In this document: positions 24,050-37,147 of the stretch, one piece after another
Layout of the letters: each line of letters opens with the position of its first letter
Position numbering within the stretch: position 1 is the first letter of the stretch
Source of the DNA: Spironucleus salmonicida
Lineage: Eukaryota > Fornicata > Diplomonadida > Hexamitidae
DNA length: 64,000 bases
NCBI GenBank assembly: GCA_000497125.2
Contig: CM035320.1
Span: 1,385,197 to 1,449,196, forward strand
Reading direction: 5' to 3'
Notes under the pieces: generated by a model
What the model was told of the DNA's origin: nothing
What the model saw: the letters and a program-made list of their open reading frames with translations, nothing else
Database searches by the model: none
Translations under genes and position numbers: made by a program

Positions 24050-24865
24050 ATGGGTGGCTCTTAATCAAATAATAAAAGTAATTATGGTAACCCTATACCA
24101 GATAAGTACAAGACCTTCTAGGAGTTAGAATAAGCACTAAGAAACGCCGGCATCGAGTCCCTGCAGTGTGCTTTTTTCTTTGATTTTTCAAAGTCTAATA
24201 CATGGACGGGGCAAAATACATACTAAGGAAGATCACTGCACGATACAACGTTTTCTAACCCTTATATTCATGCAATGGATGTTATGGCGCCTCTTATTCC
24301 TCGTTTTGACGATGACGGTATAATCCCAGCATTCAGATTCGGCTGCATGGATACAAAGGATAAAATTGTTACTCCATTACTTTTCCCTTAGGTTTAAGAT
24401 CCTCATTTCTCTGGAATTGATGCTCTAAAGCAAGCATATATTTAGATATGTTAATCGGTAGTGATGTCTGGTCCAACCACATTTGCTCCTTCAGTCGAGC
24501 AGGCAATATAAATTTCTGCTGCTTACAAGCACTAATAGCAACTTTTTGTTATCCTTATGACGGATGGTGATGTCTCTGATCTAGAGAGAGATAAGCAAGC
24601 TTTTATTTAGGCTTCAAATTACCCTATTTCATTTTGCGCACTAGGCTTCGGAGATGGTCCATTTACTAAAATGTAATTTTTTGATGACATGAAAGGTCGC
24701 AAATTCGATAACTTCTAGTTTGTTAATTTTACTAAAATAGAATGTGAAAGCCGGCGCACGGAAAATCCAGAGTTAGTACTTGCAACGGCCATGATGTAAG
24801 AATTACCAGACTAGTTCAAATAAATGAAAGCACTTGGTGCTTTGAAAAATAATAATTTATAGTGA
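24050..24865 (+). CDS. Copine-type vWA domain protein, paralogue
   Basis: The 271-residue protein is co-linear with the product of 22104-22901. N-terminal MGGSQSN fits N-myristoylation. DFSKS (about 45-49), SGPTTF (about 140-145) and MTDGDVSD (about 170-177) form the MIDAS. The two share SNTWTG...TYQGRSLHD, FCALGFGDGPF and MKGRKFDNFQFVNFTK, so they are recent paralogues placed head-to-head with one gene between. It ends in TTA TAG TGA; both copies keep TAG directly before TGA. Confidence 0.9.
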
Positions 24866-24895
24866 TATTATATTTTTACTTATTATGCGGATAAA

Positions 24896-25708
24896 ATGAA
24901 TTTTATAAAATTTGCAGAGAATTATCCTCTACGGTAGGAATCAGATGTGCAGAGAATGCAAGTGTATACATCAGGATTTAGTAATTCAGAAGTCAGGGAA
25001 ACATTACTGCAGCGGTCCTTAGTTACTCCTAAAATTTAGAGAGTCACATTTTCACGGTTATATTCTTAATAGTAAAGAAAATAATAAGATTAAGGTTAAA
25101 AAGAGGATTAATTATAAATTGATGATCTATTGATTTCAAAATAAGTCTAATTTCGACCAAAGTCATCTGGAAAGAGTTCACTCAAAATATAAAATATAAT
25201 ACAAAGTTAAAAGATTTATAATTCACCTGATAAATCAATGAATAAAATGACTAAAAATATAACACTGGACACAGAAGTGGTATAACACACAATCAAACGT
25301 TCTAGAGTATTAGATTAACAATACTTAGAGAAGATTAGGCCATTTGATTTAATTAGAGAAAAACCATAAAATAAGTAGCCAAAGAGAGTACCTATATAAA
25401 GTCTTAAGTTATACTAAGATAAAATAAAAAACGACCATAAAATTTTTTCAACCAAATCTTTAATAAGTTCCTAAGCGAGTATAAGACCCGTTTAATAATC
25501 ATAGTAACCGCGAAAAACTTTATGTAATAGTGTGGATTTCTTATTTTAAGATGTTATTAAACAGAAAAATGAAATTTTATAACGCTTTACTCCTGTTATT
25601 AATGCAAATTAGAATTATAATACTATTTTATAACATTGGAATTTCATAAATGGTAAATTACCAGAAAAAATAGAATTTGCATAACTAGTTAAGGTAACAT
25701 TGGATTGA
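24896..25708 (+). CDS. Hypothetical basic Gln/Lys-rich protein
   Basis: The gene encodes 270 residues rich in Q, K, S and R, probably disordered, with a more hydrophobic C-terminal part (PVINANQNYNTILQHW). No motif or TM segment is seen. The stop lies only 2 bp from the stop of the large PIKK gene on the opposite strand. Confidence 0.65.
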
Positions 25709-25710
25709 AT

Positions 25711-28700
25711 TCATTCTAAAGGTGCCCAAGGAGGAAACATTTGTCCTAATCGTATCTCATCGATACTTCTGTTTATTGATACCCAATATTATTCTTCGAT
25801 ATTGCTACAAATATTTTCAAATATTTTCATAACTATATCAGTTTTATTTTTAGAAAGCATGGTTGAAACTGCAGTAAAACTGGTTAAAAACATATGTGAA
25901 TTTTATTAAATAATTCTCAGCAAATTTTAAGAAGTTTATTTAAATCTAGATTCAAATCTTGCAGGTCCTAATAAATGTATAATGAATGGAGTTAATCGTA
26001 TGTCGCATGCGTCAGGAATTGGCAAATCTTTTGCATGATAAAAAATAGCTTCAAAATCTATATTATGAATAGTTTAAGTTACTGGGTCGAACAAAATATT
26101 ATTATTATGTCTATCACCAATTCCTAAAAGAAAACAAATAACACTCCAACATGCGATTGAATCTATAGTTTTGTAATTGTTATCTTATTACTAACCAACA
26201 CTGCCAGAATCAAATAATGAAAATCTAATTTGTGATAATGTTAGTTATTTTTACATTTATTCTTTTAAATATACTTCACTGTGCTATGGAAAAGGCTAAC
26301 GATATTAAATTTTTGGATAAGTATTAATAAGTGATTATATAGATTATAGTTTTTATAAAACTTCGACTAAGGAAAATTTATTATTTCCAGCACAATAAAC
26401 TTATCCTACGTAATATATTTTAAATCTAAAGCTTGAAAAACTCATAAACTAGTTTAAATTATCTAAGTATTCCATAAGACAATTATCTGTTCCGGTAAAA
26501 TCATCTGGTTTTAATATCAATTATTCCTCAGTAAAATTTAGTTACACATTAAATAGTACTGGTTTTGCTTTAGAATTATAGGTTTTTTAGTATTAAAATG
26601 ATTTGATATAAAATTGTTCTAATAATATTTCATAGTCATCTATATTTGTATTATTTTAACTAACTATAATTTATTTAGAACAGTTTAAGAATTTAAATGA
26701 ACTAAAGCATATCTTTTTGTGTAATAAATGTTTTCTTTGTTCCATTTTATCGCGTATTTAAATTAGTTCTTCGATAAATGAACTATAATTTACCGAATAC
26801 TAAATATATTTGCTTACAATATCCGTGTACCCTTTACTTTACTGAAAAGATTTAAGAATTTTGAATATTACTTGCGCTACCAAATCATTAGTGGTAAACT
26901 TTTTCTAAGTTTTGCTTACAAAATAAATCCCTACTTATCTTAAAAATAAGTCAAAATGTGCATAGTGCCATATTGAATTTTTAATTATAACTTCTAATAA
27001 ACCCTCACAATTAGTTAAGGCTTTAGATGTGAGCTGTTAATAGCCATTAAAAATATACACAAATTATTCTAAAATTTAATATGGAGATAATTAGTTAATA
27101 AAATCTATTATTAAAGTTTGGTTAGCTAAATATTAGCTTAAAAACGTCGTCTATGTACCTTATTCTTATAATGTTAAGTAATCTCTTATTGATTATTATA
27201 GCTCTTATTATTAATTATTTTGTTATGTAAAAGATTATTATAATTAACATCCTTCGATCCATATTATAAAAAATATTTTATAATATTATGTTATTAACGA
27301 ATTTTTCTCATTAAATATTTATAATATTATATGATGAGTTCTTAATATAATTTCTAACTACAAAAGTTTGCTATTTTCTTATTTTTATGCCTGTGTTTTT
27401 AATTTAATGTAGATAGGTATTATTTTGTTTAGTAAAAATATTTACGACTAGTTATCTTAAATAAGATCGTATAAATTGTTAAATATAGTTTACAATGATT
27501 CATCGTTTAAAATTGAAAATTCAGATGAATCATCTAAATTTTATAAAAAGATTGATTAAATACCTTATTATTTTAAAATTCCTTAACTTTACTGTGGCTA
27601 TGACATAAGTATTCTGTTTAAATTCAGTTAGGATTGAAAATGTTAATTTTGCAACTTACTTAATGAAATTTTATTCGTATAATAAACTTTCAATAAATGG
27701 GCATATTCTTTTTTACCTAAATTTTTTGATTGAGTTTCTTCTTGAAATCCATATATAACATTTATTCTTTCAAGTTATTTTTCTAAATTAATAGATAATT
27801 ATTATTTATATGGGTAATATGCTACTAATTATTGTTCCACAAGTACAACTTAAGTATTTCTTTACAATAATTTTATTAGCAAAGATTTAAATCGCTAATC
27901 AATAGATAATATGCAGTTGTGTATATGGTTATGATGTAGAATAAAAATAAATTATTCGTAAGCTAATTCATATTATTATCCAAATAAATAAAAATCGATT
28001 AAATTAATATAAGATTAATAATTTGCCTAACTATAAGATTATAAATCTTAGTTTATAATAATTCTATCCTCATTACTTACAAAAAGATATTTAATATTTA
28101 TATTAGCCTACAAAAGAATATTGATATAATATTCAGCATATTCAGAAGTTATAACTGAGCTTTGAATGAACATGTTCTAATTAGACTATCCTCTTAAGTA
28201 ATATAAAATTTATAAAGAAATTTATGATAATATCTCTGAAAATAAATATTTTTCTCCTTAATCTAAGAATATTTTTTGTAAAGTAAAAACAAGCATTGAA
28301 ATTGTTAATTATAAATCAACTAAAAAATGAGGTTAGATAAGATCAAAAATAGATGAATATATTTGTCCTTATGTTTTTTATTGTTATGAGGTGATTATCT
28401 TTTCTAAGATCAAATAAAAATATTCGGATATATTTTAAGCGTCTATCTTTGTTTTAACCTTTTACATATGATTAGTTTAATAAGTAATTTTTAATCTATG
28501 AAATCTTTATAATTAATTAAACAATTCCCCATTAATGATTCTTGTTCTATCGATAATTTATAAATTATTTAAATACTTGCTAATAGTAGACAGACTGACT
28601 AAGTTATGGGTTGGAAATTAAATATTTTTCAATAAATACTCTGTAAGAAATGAGAAATATTCTTTGTATGCAACAGTTTTTTATAGCTAAACTTTTTAAT

Positions 28701-31005
28701 TTTAATAAAAATTTAATTGTAGAACATAGTTTCTTTTTGTAGATGCTTCAAATATTATATGATATAAATCATTGACCAATTAGCTTAATTAATTTATATG
28801 CTAGAAATTTTATTTTACATCTAATATAATTGATAAAATTTTTAACAAATACTATACACTTACTATTTTATCAACATAAAAATTTTAGGATTAAAATAAT
28901 ATTTACTATAACTAAAACTGATTAAACTTTTAATAGTGGATAAGTTTTAACACTATAAATTATTTGAGTCTCATATCGCTTTAATTCATAGTCAATATAA
29001 TATTTTGAATATATTATAAATCTATTTCATTGTAAAACTAGGTATCTTTAAAACTTTAATAGATATCTTATTGTTCCAATGATAGATACGGAAAAATTTA
29101 TTCTTTAAGTATGATTGAAGAAATTAACATAGCTGAATTATCATTTTTATCGTTTTTATTAAGGTATAGTATATGTTGTAAATCATTAGAATAATAAGCA
29201 TAAATTAATGCCTGTTAAAATAATTAATCAAAATATCTAGAAATTATTGTATTATCTAAATTTTCTAGAAATAGATAATAAAATAATGCTTATTTTAACA
29301 CTGCTTAAAATACAGGCAAAATTACACATTTTTTCTTGCTATCAATAATCGAATCTTTTAATTAAAACGAAAATATACAAAATTATTAAATTTATTCCTA
29401 ATCTCCTTATATTAAAATATTCATTAATGTGTTTAACTATAGAATTAGTGAAGTAAGTGTGTTTTCTAATTCTGAGCAAATATAAATATTTTATGGAGTG
29501 AATATAAATCCTAAGCTAAAAGGCTATATGTTGTTATAATCTTCAATTACTAAAGAAATTACTTAAATAGCATCTAATATATATAATTATGACAATGATA
29601 TATCAAATACGTCGAAGTTATAATTATTGGTAAAATAACTCTCATATAATATTAGTGTTTATTAAGATGTTGTTCTTTAAAATCCTACTAAAGATTACTA
29701 ATAATCTTTATCTTTAATGGAAATAATTAATTATAAAATTTTAAAGGAAATTTGTGGGAATTTTATAATAGGACCGTCAGAAGATTAGATTAGTTTTAGG
29801 CAATCTAGAATATAGCTATCAATATAAAAATGAGAAATAGATGAATTTATATTATGTAATAATGATAATCTATCTATAAGTTTTATAGACTTTTATCTTA
29901 CCCAGATAACTTATTAAATAATACTATTCATATTTACTTTATTCTTATAAATTTTAAAATTAATATTATCTACATTCATAGAATCCTGTACACATTTTAG
30001 CTAAAGCAATAACTAATAAATCTAATCATTAACACACACCATATTCTCTAAATTAAGAATATTTAAATTTTAGTAAAGGAAAAGTTCTAGTGTAGTATAA
30101 TGCTTAGCGCTAAATGTATCTACTCTTTTTAAAAAATTCAAAATAAATTCATACAACAAGTCCTTGTCACAATTAAACCCTGGATGTGATGAAACGAATT
30201 TCCACATATATTTGTAGTACTTCGTATTCATTCCAAGTAGATTTTTGAATAGTAAAACGTAAAAACTACCTAGCAAAATCTCTTAGTTAATTTTTACAAA
30301 ACCTAAAATTTATGTAAAACTAATTTTTCGAAGTTCAAGGTGTTCAATAGAATTTTCTATTTAATTTAATAATTTACCATCTAAAAATTATATCGTATTA
30401 CTTATACAGAATTCTAAAATATCCTGATGTTATTGTTAAAAATTATTATATGTTTATAAAATTGAAAGAATTTCTAGTGAATTTGATGATTACATCTCAA
30501 AGTGTTTAATAAAATTTCTAAATATATCAACAGTCAAAAATTAATAATTTTTGTTTTTGATAATATCATAAACAATATTTTCAGTATCCAATAAAAGGTA
30601 ATGACAACATTATTTGCCAAAGCCAACTTCAGCTAATGTTGTTAGTATACTAAATAACTCCAAACCTTTGAAATTTAAAATAAATCGATCTAAAAATTAT
30701 ATAATCTAAGCAATAATTTATTATACCGAAAGTTCGTGTGTCACGAAACGAATTAATTATTTAGAACTAATAAGATCCAACTAAAGACAGCAGAGAAAAG
30801 CGATGACTCCTAGGGATGATATTTGATGATTTTGAAGAATTACTAGTTTTCTAAAATTATTTTCATTTTAAATAGAAATTAGAATTGATGATGGTGAAAA
30901 TAGTAAGTGCACATCAGTCATAGCAATAGTCGTTAAATTATTAGGGATTGTAGTAAAGTTTAATTATGACTGAGGAGATGACAAAAAAGTGAGAAGATCC
31001 GTCAT
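25711..31005 (-). CDS. PI3K-related protein kinase, ATR-like
   Basis: This is a single 1764-codon frame. The N-terminal two-thirds are helical HEAT-like repeats. The C-terminal kinase has LKPDD with the ATP-binding lysine, a DNxLMEYL segment, catalytic loop GDRHNNN at about 1630-1636 and metal motif IDFE at about 1649-1652. The final FATC-like segment ends MFPPWAPLE. LLGIGDRHNNNILFD and RLTPFIIHLLGP resemble ATR more than TOR or ATM, where TOR has HPSN. ATR signals stalled replication and DNA damage. It is short for ATR (usually over 2300 residues), and the DFx glycine is Glu. With TAA/TAG as stops this gene would vanish; it is one of the best proofs of the code. Confidence 0.87.
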
Positions 31006-31057
31006 TTTACTAATGTTAATATATTATAGTCTATATAAATTAAACATTTACATCATT

Positions 31058-31567
31058 TCATTCTAATACCATGTATTCGTTTATCAACTATTTAACAGCT
31101 ATTTTGGCTGCTCCCTAAGGCACTAAGTCAATATATTATTATTTAAATTATGCATCAGACTTTCTCCAAAAATCATTCATTTTTTTTAATATTGTTGATT
31201 TATTCTTATCATCAAGAACAAATTTGTCCTCTAATAGTTTTCTTATATGAGCTACATAGTAAACTAGCTTTTCAGGCTCTCTTATGAACGATTTATATAC
31301 TCTTTCCTATTTCTTCTCCTTTTCATAGTCAGGATAGGATTCACGGAAAACTGCTATGTCTAGGTCATATTACTATTTAAGTTTGTGAGCTTCGTTCTCA
31401 AAATATTTTTTAGGCTCTTCGTCAAGTTTATTCCATAATTCAGATACTCTAATGCAAAATTCACTTTAAGGTAAATCTATCAATTCAGTTCGCATTTTTG
31501 ATGAAAATAAAAAATAAGAGTTAGGAGGACGCTTAGGTACTTCTACGAAAGGTTTTTATTCTGCCAT
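31058..31567 (-). CDS. HMG-box protein
   Basis: The 169-residue protein has an HMG box in about 10-80: PKRPPNSYFLFSSKMR, then ISVSELWNKL-like text (RVSELWNKLDEEPKKYFENEAHKLKQQY), with the conserved Pro-Asn-Ser-Tyr and Trp. A degenerate second box (PEKLVYYVAHIRKLL...MNDFWRKSDAQFKQQYID) follows. HMG boxes bind and bend DNA in chromatin. The gene lies 52 bp downstream of the PIKK start on the same strand. Confidence 0.85.
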
Positions 31568-31659
31568 TTTAAAATTTGGAATGGAATGTAAGTGTATTTA
31601 TATATGCAATATATAAAATAGTAAATTATAATATGTAAAATAAACAATCTTTCACTTAA

Positions 31660-33423
31660 TCAAACCCTCTCTCTATCAAGCTATTTTTTGTGTTTTTCGT
31701 TCAAAGCCCTCATTTGATCTGCTGCTTATTTCCTGTCTTGCGCAAATTATTGCATTAGTTTTGCCCTTTCATCGTCACTCTACGCGTCAGCTAACTATCT
31801 TTTTCTTCCTTATTCAGCGATCTTTTCACTTTACTAAAGTGTTTACATCTCCTTGTTTTAGTTTTACAAAATTTCGGTTTATGATTTCTTTGGACCACTT
31901 GATTAACGCTAAACAGCACTTTTCTAGGCGCTTGGAACACTCCGCATTGTCGTCGAGGATTTTAACTACTAACTTCCTGTTCCAGGCCTTTCATTAACGC
32001 TGCTAGGTGACTTCTTCTTAAACAGCCTCTCGTATTCTTCTTTTAGCTTCATGGCCTCCATTCTGGTTTTAGCTTAGATTAGTCCTAACGTTTGCGCTTT
32101 CTATTAAGCCTCTTTGTCTGAGATTAGCTCCAATCTGCGTTGCATTGCCATGGATTTTTACTCACGCTCGAACTGCTCTTATTGAGCCAAACGAACTGCC
32201 CTTTTGGCACGTTTATCGTTTTCGATCAGTTGCTAAGTTTTTCTCAATTTTTCTTGCATCAAAACATCCTCGTGGTAGACAGAATATTTGATTTCTGCAT
32301 CGTGCTCTTTTTAAAATAAATTTTTACGTTTGGCTTCTTGCTGCTGTTTCAAGAGTGCTGCTGCTTCTTCTATTTTTTACTATCTGATGATATCTTTTTC
32401 GTGCAAAATTATCATCTTTTCTTCCATTGTTTTTGCGTAGTATACAGAAGATTACTCCATTTTCTCTTAGAGAGCAATAGATTGGTCTTGCTTCTTCTTA
32501 GCGATTTCCTGCTCATTCTAAATTACTTTTTCTTGTATTAACTATTATTTTTCTGCTTGTTGCTGTCTAAATGACTCTATACGTGCGGTAATCGTCATTT
32601 CCCGCTCATAAGACCGCTAGTCCTCTTCTTATCGCTTAATTTTCTACTTCTCCTCTTTTTATTAGACACTGGCTAAAAAGTGTTATTATGCTTTCTCTTT
32701 ACGTTCCTCACGTTACAGTCTTTTTAGCTCATTTTCACGCTGAATATTAATCCTAAAGTCTTCCAAACGTGTTTCAATTATCAACATCTTCTTCTAGCTC
32801 TATTTCCTGATTTCTTCTAATTTTAGCTGAAACTATTAATCACGTTGTTATCTTTCTTCTAGGCTTTTCTTCTGCTTCTCAATGCTCATAGTCATAGCTT
32901 CTTTTATACGCTTCTATTCTTCTGCCTCTCTTTCTGCGATACGAAGCTAAAGTTCTTCATTTTTTCTGACTCTTTCTTCAGCTTTTTAAGCTTAAAACTC
33001 AGCAATAGCTGCAAAACGTTAATTTGCACGTCTAATTTCTTACTCTGCTCGCTCTGAAGCAGCATTAACAGCTGAACTATCCACTCCTAGAGGCTTTGCA
33101 AACTCTTATACGTATTTTTCTAGTTATTTTGGTCTTCCCATGATAATATATTCTGATTCTGTTATTCCGTTTGAGTTTAGTTCTGAATATGCTTACTTAG
33201 CATTTTATAGATCTTACTAGCGGTCCTATTCGTATTCATTGAAATATAATTCCGCTATTTTCTAATGATGGTGCTTTTAGAGGAAGGCTGAAAATGGAAT
33301 ATGTATTATATCTTCTGGGAATATACCAGCTCTTTTACAGGCTAATAAAGAGCGTGGGGTTGTCGGTGGATTCGTTGTTTTATCTTCATAATTCGATATT
33401 GAAATCGACGTTGTGCTTATCAT
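31660..33423 (-). CDS. Long coiled-coil protein (TPH-like, probably cytoskeletal)
   Basis: The gene encodes 587 residues. After a 100-residue globular start, residues about 130-480 are almost pure charged coiled coil (RQQAEKQQLIQEKVIQNEQ and similar), followed by a Ser/Gln-rich spacer and a last coil ending KHKKQLDRERV. The continuous single helix with E-K-R-Q repeats resembles trichohyalin/plectin-homology proteins of cilia and microtubule fibres. Family membership is inferred from composition only. The DNA here is richer in G/C than in flanking genes. Confidence 0.75.
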
Positions 33424-33544
33424 TTGGGCGGAATGGGAGTGTTAGATCATTGAGTTTATAGTATAATAATTGAAAAATTTGTTTTCCATAAATTATATTT
33501 TTGTATAATATTATAACAAAATAAAAATAAGATTACATCAAATA

Positions 33545-34471
33545 TCAAACAGATTACTATTATTTAAAATCAGCTTCTAAATCAGATTTCAATTAGAAAC
33601 CTTTCCTAATAGATATTTGATATTCATTGAATTCATATTAAATAAACTTATCTAATTTTCTATCTTTTGATGTAATTGCTTACTTTGGACAGTTTTGTAC
33701 ACAATTAAAACAACAAATGCAGTTATTTATATACTTTTCATCATTAAATAGTTTATCTTCGTAGCTGAAAGAAACTTTCCCATCAGTAGTCTTAATTATC
33801 TACTGTGGGCATATATCGACACAAATGTTACATGATACACATTTATCTTAATTCACTACTAGTGGAGATCTGATCATAGCCAGTTATCTAAATTTTGGTC
33901 TCAAATTCAAAATTGCTCTAACTGATTTTAATTTAGCCTTCTAACTCAATGATAAGCCACTAATAGGTGATTTCATGTTAATTTATTTATGAACTTACTA
34001 CAAAAATAAAGACAGTATTGACTCGTAATTAGGGTTTATGGTTTCGACTTCTTCTTTAGTTTTAGGGTAAGTAAGTTTATAATAATTATTTACATATTTT
34101 TAGCTTAAATTTCCATAATATAATGTACTAGATAATCTATCTTAAAAATCTAAAGCTGTAACTCCTGGATCACCGCCATTTGAATTAAGAGTGAATGTGG
34201 GTTTCCCTTTAAGAAAATTATCCGGAATATTATTAATAAACTTTTAAACTTATGGTGGAAGTTAATAGCAATCTGTATAAGAAGAAAATACCAGCCCATC
34301 ACAAGGAGCTAATTACAATTTTTAGTTTTCTTCTAGTTGATTAAGTAGTAAATTTATATCAAATACTTCAAAACTATATGACATATCTAACTATTTAAAT
34401 TATTAGATCATTTTCTTTACATAATGTTAATTATTACCAGTGCAAGAGCAGCAATATACATTAAATTTCAT
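33545..34471 (-). CDS. Flavodoxin-ferredoxin fusion (EFR1-like, 2x[4Fe-4S])
   Basis: The 308-residue protein starts with a flavodoxin-like domain whose phosphate loop is CSCTGNN (about 8-14). At about 211-221 and 251-261 lie two CxxCxxCxxxCP motifs (CVSCNICVDICP; CICCFNCVQNCP) for two [4Fe-4S] clusters. Such fusions carry low-potential electrons in anaerobes and are known in diplomonads. It probably serves the same anaerobic electron pool as the hydrogenase that HydE matures, though the two genes are 13 kb apart. All eight cluster cysteines are present. Confidence 0.88.
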
Positions 34472-35208
34472 TTGAGGTATACGATCATATATTTATTAAT
34501 ATATATTATTATTAATATTTTTATAATTCTAGCGTATAAGTAGTTATATTTTCTCCTGATATATTTTAGAGCATTATATTGTTGTTTAATAATTCATTAA
34601 ATGCATAATAATTCAGATAAATGAGAAATAAAATATATAATTTAATGTTTGACTTCTTAAACTAGGATTAAACTGGCAAAGATATATATTATATATTTAG
34701 TTAATAAAGTGATTAAATAATATTTGGGATAGGCATACTGTAGTTAGTGGTCATTCAGTATTAAATAATATATCCATTAGCTCTATGGATTAATTGGCTT
34801 AATTATTTCGTATTGAAATTAAGAACACAGTATTTATTGTTAAACTAAATCTTGGTCAAAACAAATGAAAATACTAAATTTATCAAAAATCTAAAGTCTT
34901 CTATGATTAATAATTATTTTAATATAAAAATTTATAATGCGAACTAAACTTTTGAGAAATTTAAAATATATAGTAACAATTACTGTGGTAGATTGTTCGA
35001 AATCTATTTTAATTTTAGTACTCGGTTGATATAAAATATACGCTTAATTTTCTTGCAAATATAATTATAAATACTTTTATATATAAATTAAAAATAAAAT
35101 ATACTATTAAATAGAAAAGAATATATATATATAATAATAATATATATTTTTAGACATTTCAAATTATATTTATATAAATAAACTAATATGTATATTTGTT
35201 GAAATATA
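34472..35208. other. Longest gene-free stretch (737 bp)
   Basis: No ORF above about 30 codons with an ATG stands out here under the TGA-only code. Most of it is A/T. An island at about 34730-34860 is less AT-rich and contains an inverted repeat ATCCAT (34772-34777) and ATGGAT (34785-34790). A second hairpin TAGAT/ATCTA with loop TGTTCGAA lies near 34990-35008. It may hold an untranslated RNA, but I recognise no tRNA, snRNA or SRP motif. Confidence 0.4.
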
Positions 35209-35694
35209 ATGACAAACATATGTAAGGCATTCAATGGGTCGTATGAATACTGTTAAAATATTTCCTGTTACAGTAATGGATGTGCTGTATTCACTGGTCG
35301 AGGGCAATGCAATAGCGTGTGTCGAAATTCATGTCAAAATGGTTAATACGTTGTGTGCATCAATAATAAAGATACAGGTTGTACATTACAAGATTTAGCA
35401 GGATAACGGCAAGGTTCATATGCATGTATTGCTCCTCTTATTCCAATTTGGGCTATTGTACTTATTGTATTAATTAGCTGCATTATCACAGCAATTGGTC
35501 TCTTTTTTTTATTCAGACATTTGCGAAAGTAAAAACAGTTAGATAAAATAACTTTGTAAAATGAAAGGCGGCAAAATAGATTAAAAATGCTTTAATAAGC
35601 ATAATAGTTTGATGAAACACACATTTTAGAAAAAATTGAAGACATTGATGATGGGCCTCTAATGTTAGTCGGAAGAGGAAGTGGTGTATTTTGA
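35209..35694 (+). CDS. Cysteine-rich single-pass membrane protein
   Basis: The 161-residue protein has ten cysteines in the first 73 residues (C5 to C73), then a hydrophobic helix (about 77-102, PIWAIVLIVLISCIITAIGL) followed by a basic stop-transfer RHLRKQK and a cytosolic coiled tail. This resembles the cysteine-rich membrane proteins of diplomonads, with N-terminus outside. There is no N-terminal signal peptide in this frame. An upstream ATG at 35189 runs directly into TGA, so the start at 35209 is used. Confidence 0.75.
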
Positions 35695-35731
35695 TATTAA
35701 ATATTATATTATTTATATTAACATTATATAG

Positions 35732-36814
35732 ATGAAAAAGAAATATATTTAGTTAGATGAAGTGCATCAGCTATAATAATCAATTTATAGTTTACTTTAT
35801 AGTGGTAACAATAATTTATAAAAAATAATATATGAGATAGTGCAATCGTAATCTCCATTCTTATTTCCGGATTATCCATTATTTTTTGTAGACTAATCAA
35901 AACTATTTATAGAAAATGCTTTTCTCAGTACACAAAATTATGAATATCTAGATATACACTCTGTAAATACTAGATAACTTTTAGCGAGTATAACTTCATC
36001 TTCGGCAAAACCTTTAATTTGTGATATACCCGGACAAATTTATAAAAATATCATCATGAAAATGTCTACAAGAAAGATAATCTTTATATTAAATATGTTT
36101 TCTATAGATTAAGTAATCACAAGATAGGAATTATTCAATTAAAAAAATGTTAAATATTTTCCTGAAATAAAAAGATCAAGTTTTCAACATTTGATTTAAT
36201 AGCTAAATTTACATCCTTTTATTTACTCCAATTCTTAATCTTGTGATATTTACTATATTCTTCATAATTTTTATTACTTCGGTAGTTAATCATGGTAATT
36301 CTAGCCAAAAGAATTAATCAGCTTGCAGATTATAAAATCCTTTATTTCCCAAACTACAACTAAATATACGGAATTTGATAATGTATTATTAGAGAGAGAT
36401 TTAAAATAATTGATATTTCGTACAACGAAAAAGTAAAAATCATCGTTTCGATAAATATTTAAGCATGATAATTTATCAGCGTCGCTGCGGATTCAACTCG
36501 GGGATCGTAGATCAGTTCGAACAATATTTTAATACTTTCCAATAGTTACATAGAACCTTTATGCTCGCACTTTTATATCAGAAATTCTTAGCTTTAGTGA
36601 AAGATAAGATAATGTTAACCTAAACAATATAGAACTAGCACTCCGTGTAGTAGAGCCTTTAAAAGAAAAATGGCCAACGGGAACAATGGATTTAATAGAT
36701 ATTTGGACTGGAAATAAGTAAATCTAATACTATGTTCCAGAATGCCTTTAGCACTTAAATTTAAATGACTCATTCGACTCTAGCTCATTCAGTTGTATAA
36801 GTGACTAAATCTGA
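35732..36814 (+). CDS. Hypothetical protein
   Basis: The gene encodes 360 residues, globular, with alternating polar and aromatic stretches. There is no TM segment. Strings such as LICDIPGQIYKNIIMK and FPEIKRSSFQHLIQQL do not identify a family. A basic patch (RTTKKQKSSFRQIFKHDN) near 230-250 could bind nucleic acid. The last 30 bp overlap the convergent gene at 36785. Confidence 0.65.
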
Positions 36815-37147
36815 GTAAGAGTTTGTTGGTGAGTTTGGCGATGTGTTATAATCTATGCAAGAAATAGAAGCTTTTCTTGATGATTCAATATACGAGGTGA
36901 AATTAGATTCTTTAATCACAGAATTCAAATCTTTTACTTTTTCTTATGTCTTCTACTACCTTCCCTAGATAAATTACTAAATATTAAAAACTATGCAAAT
37001 ACTCATTAAAACTGCTATAACAAAAATACCTGCTGCTGTTCTGGTTTTAATATCAATCTATGAACAACAGTACTAAAATCCATCAAATTAACAACTTAGT
37101 CCACAAATTCTCCTGCAAGGCAATAACGACTTGTAACATTTTTTCAT
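36785..37147 (-). CDS. Small Cys-rich membrane protein
   Basis: The gene encodes 120 residues. A Cys/basic N-terminus (six cysteines in residues 4-28) precedes one TM helix (about 37-55, TAAGIFVIAVLMSICIVF), then a Ser/Thr-rich tail. The ATG at 37147 overlaps the TGA of the upstream LRR gene as ATGA, unusual spacing for a eukaryote. The 3' end overlaps the gene at 35732-36814 by 30 bp. The mix of cysteines and TM resembles the product of 35209. The ATGA overlap and short length leave some doubt. Confidence 0.6.
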
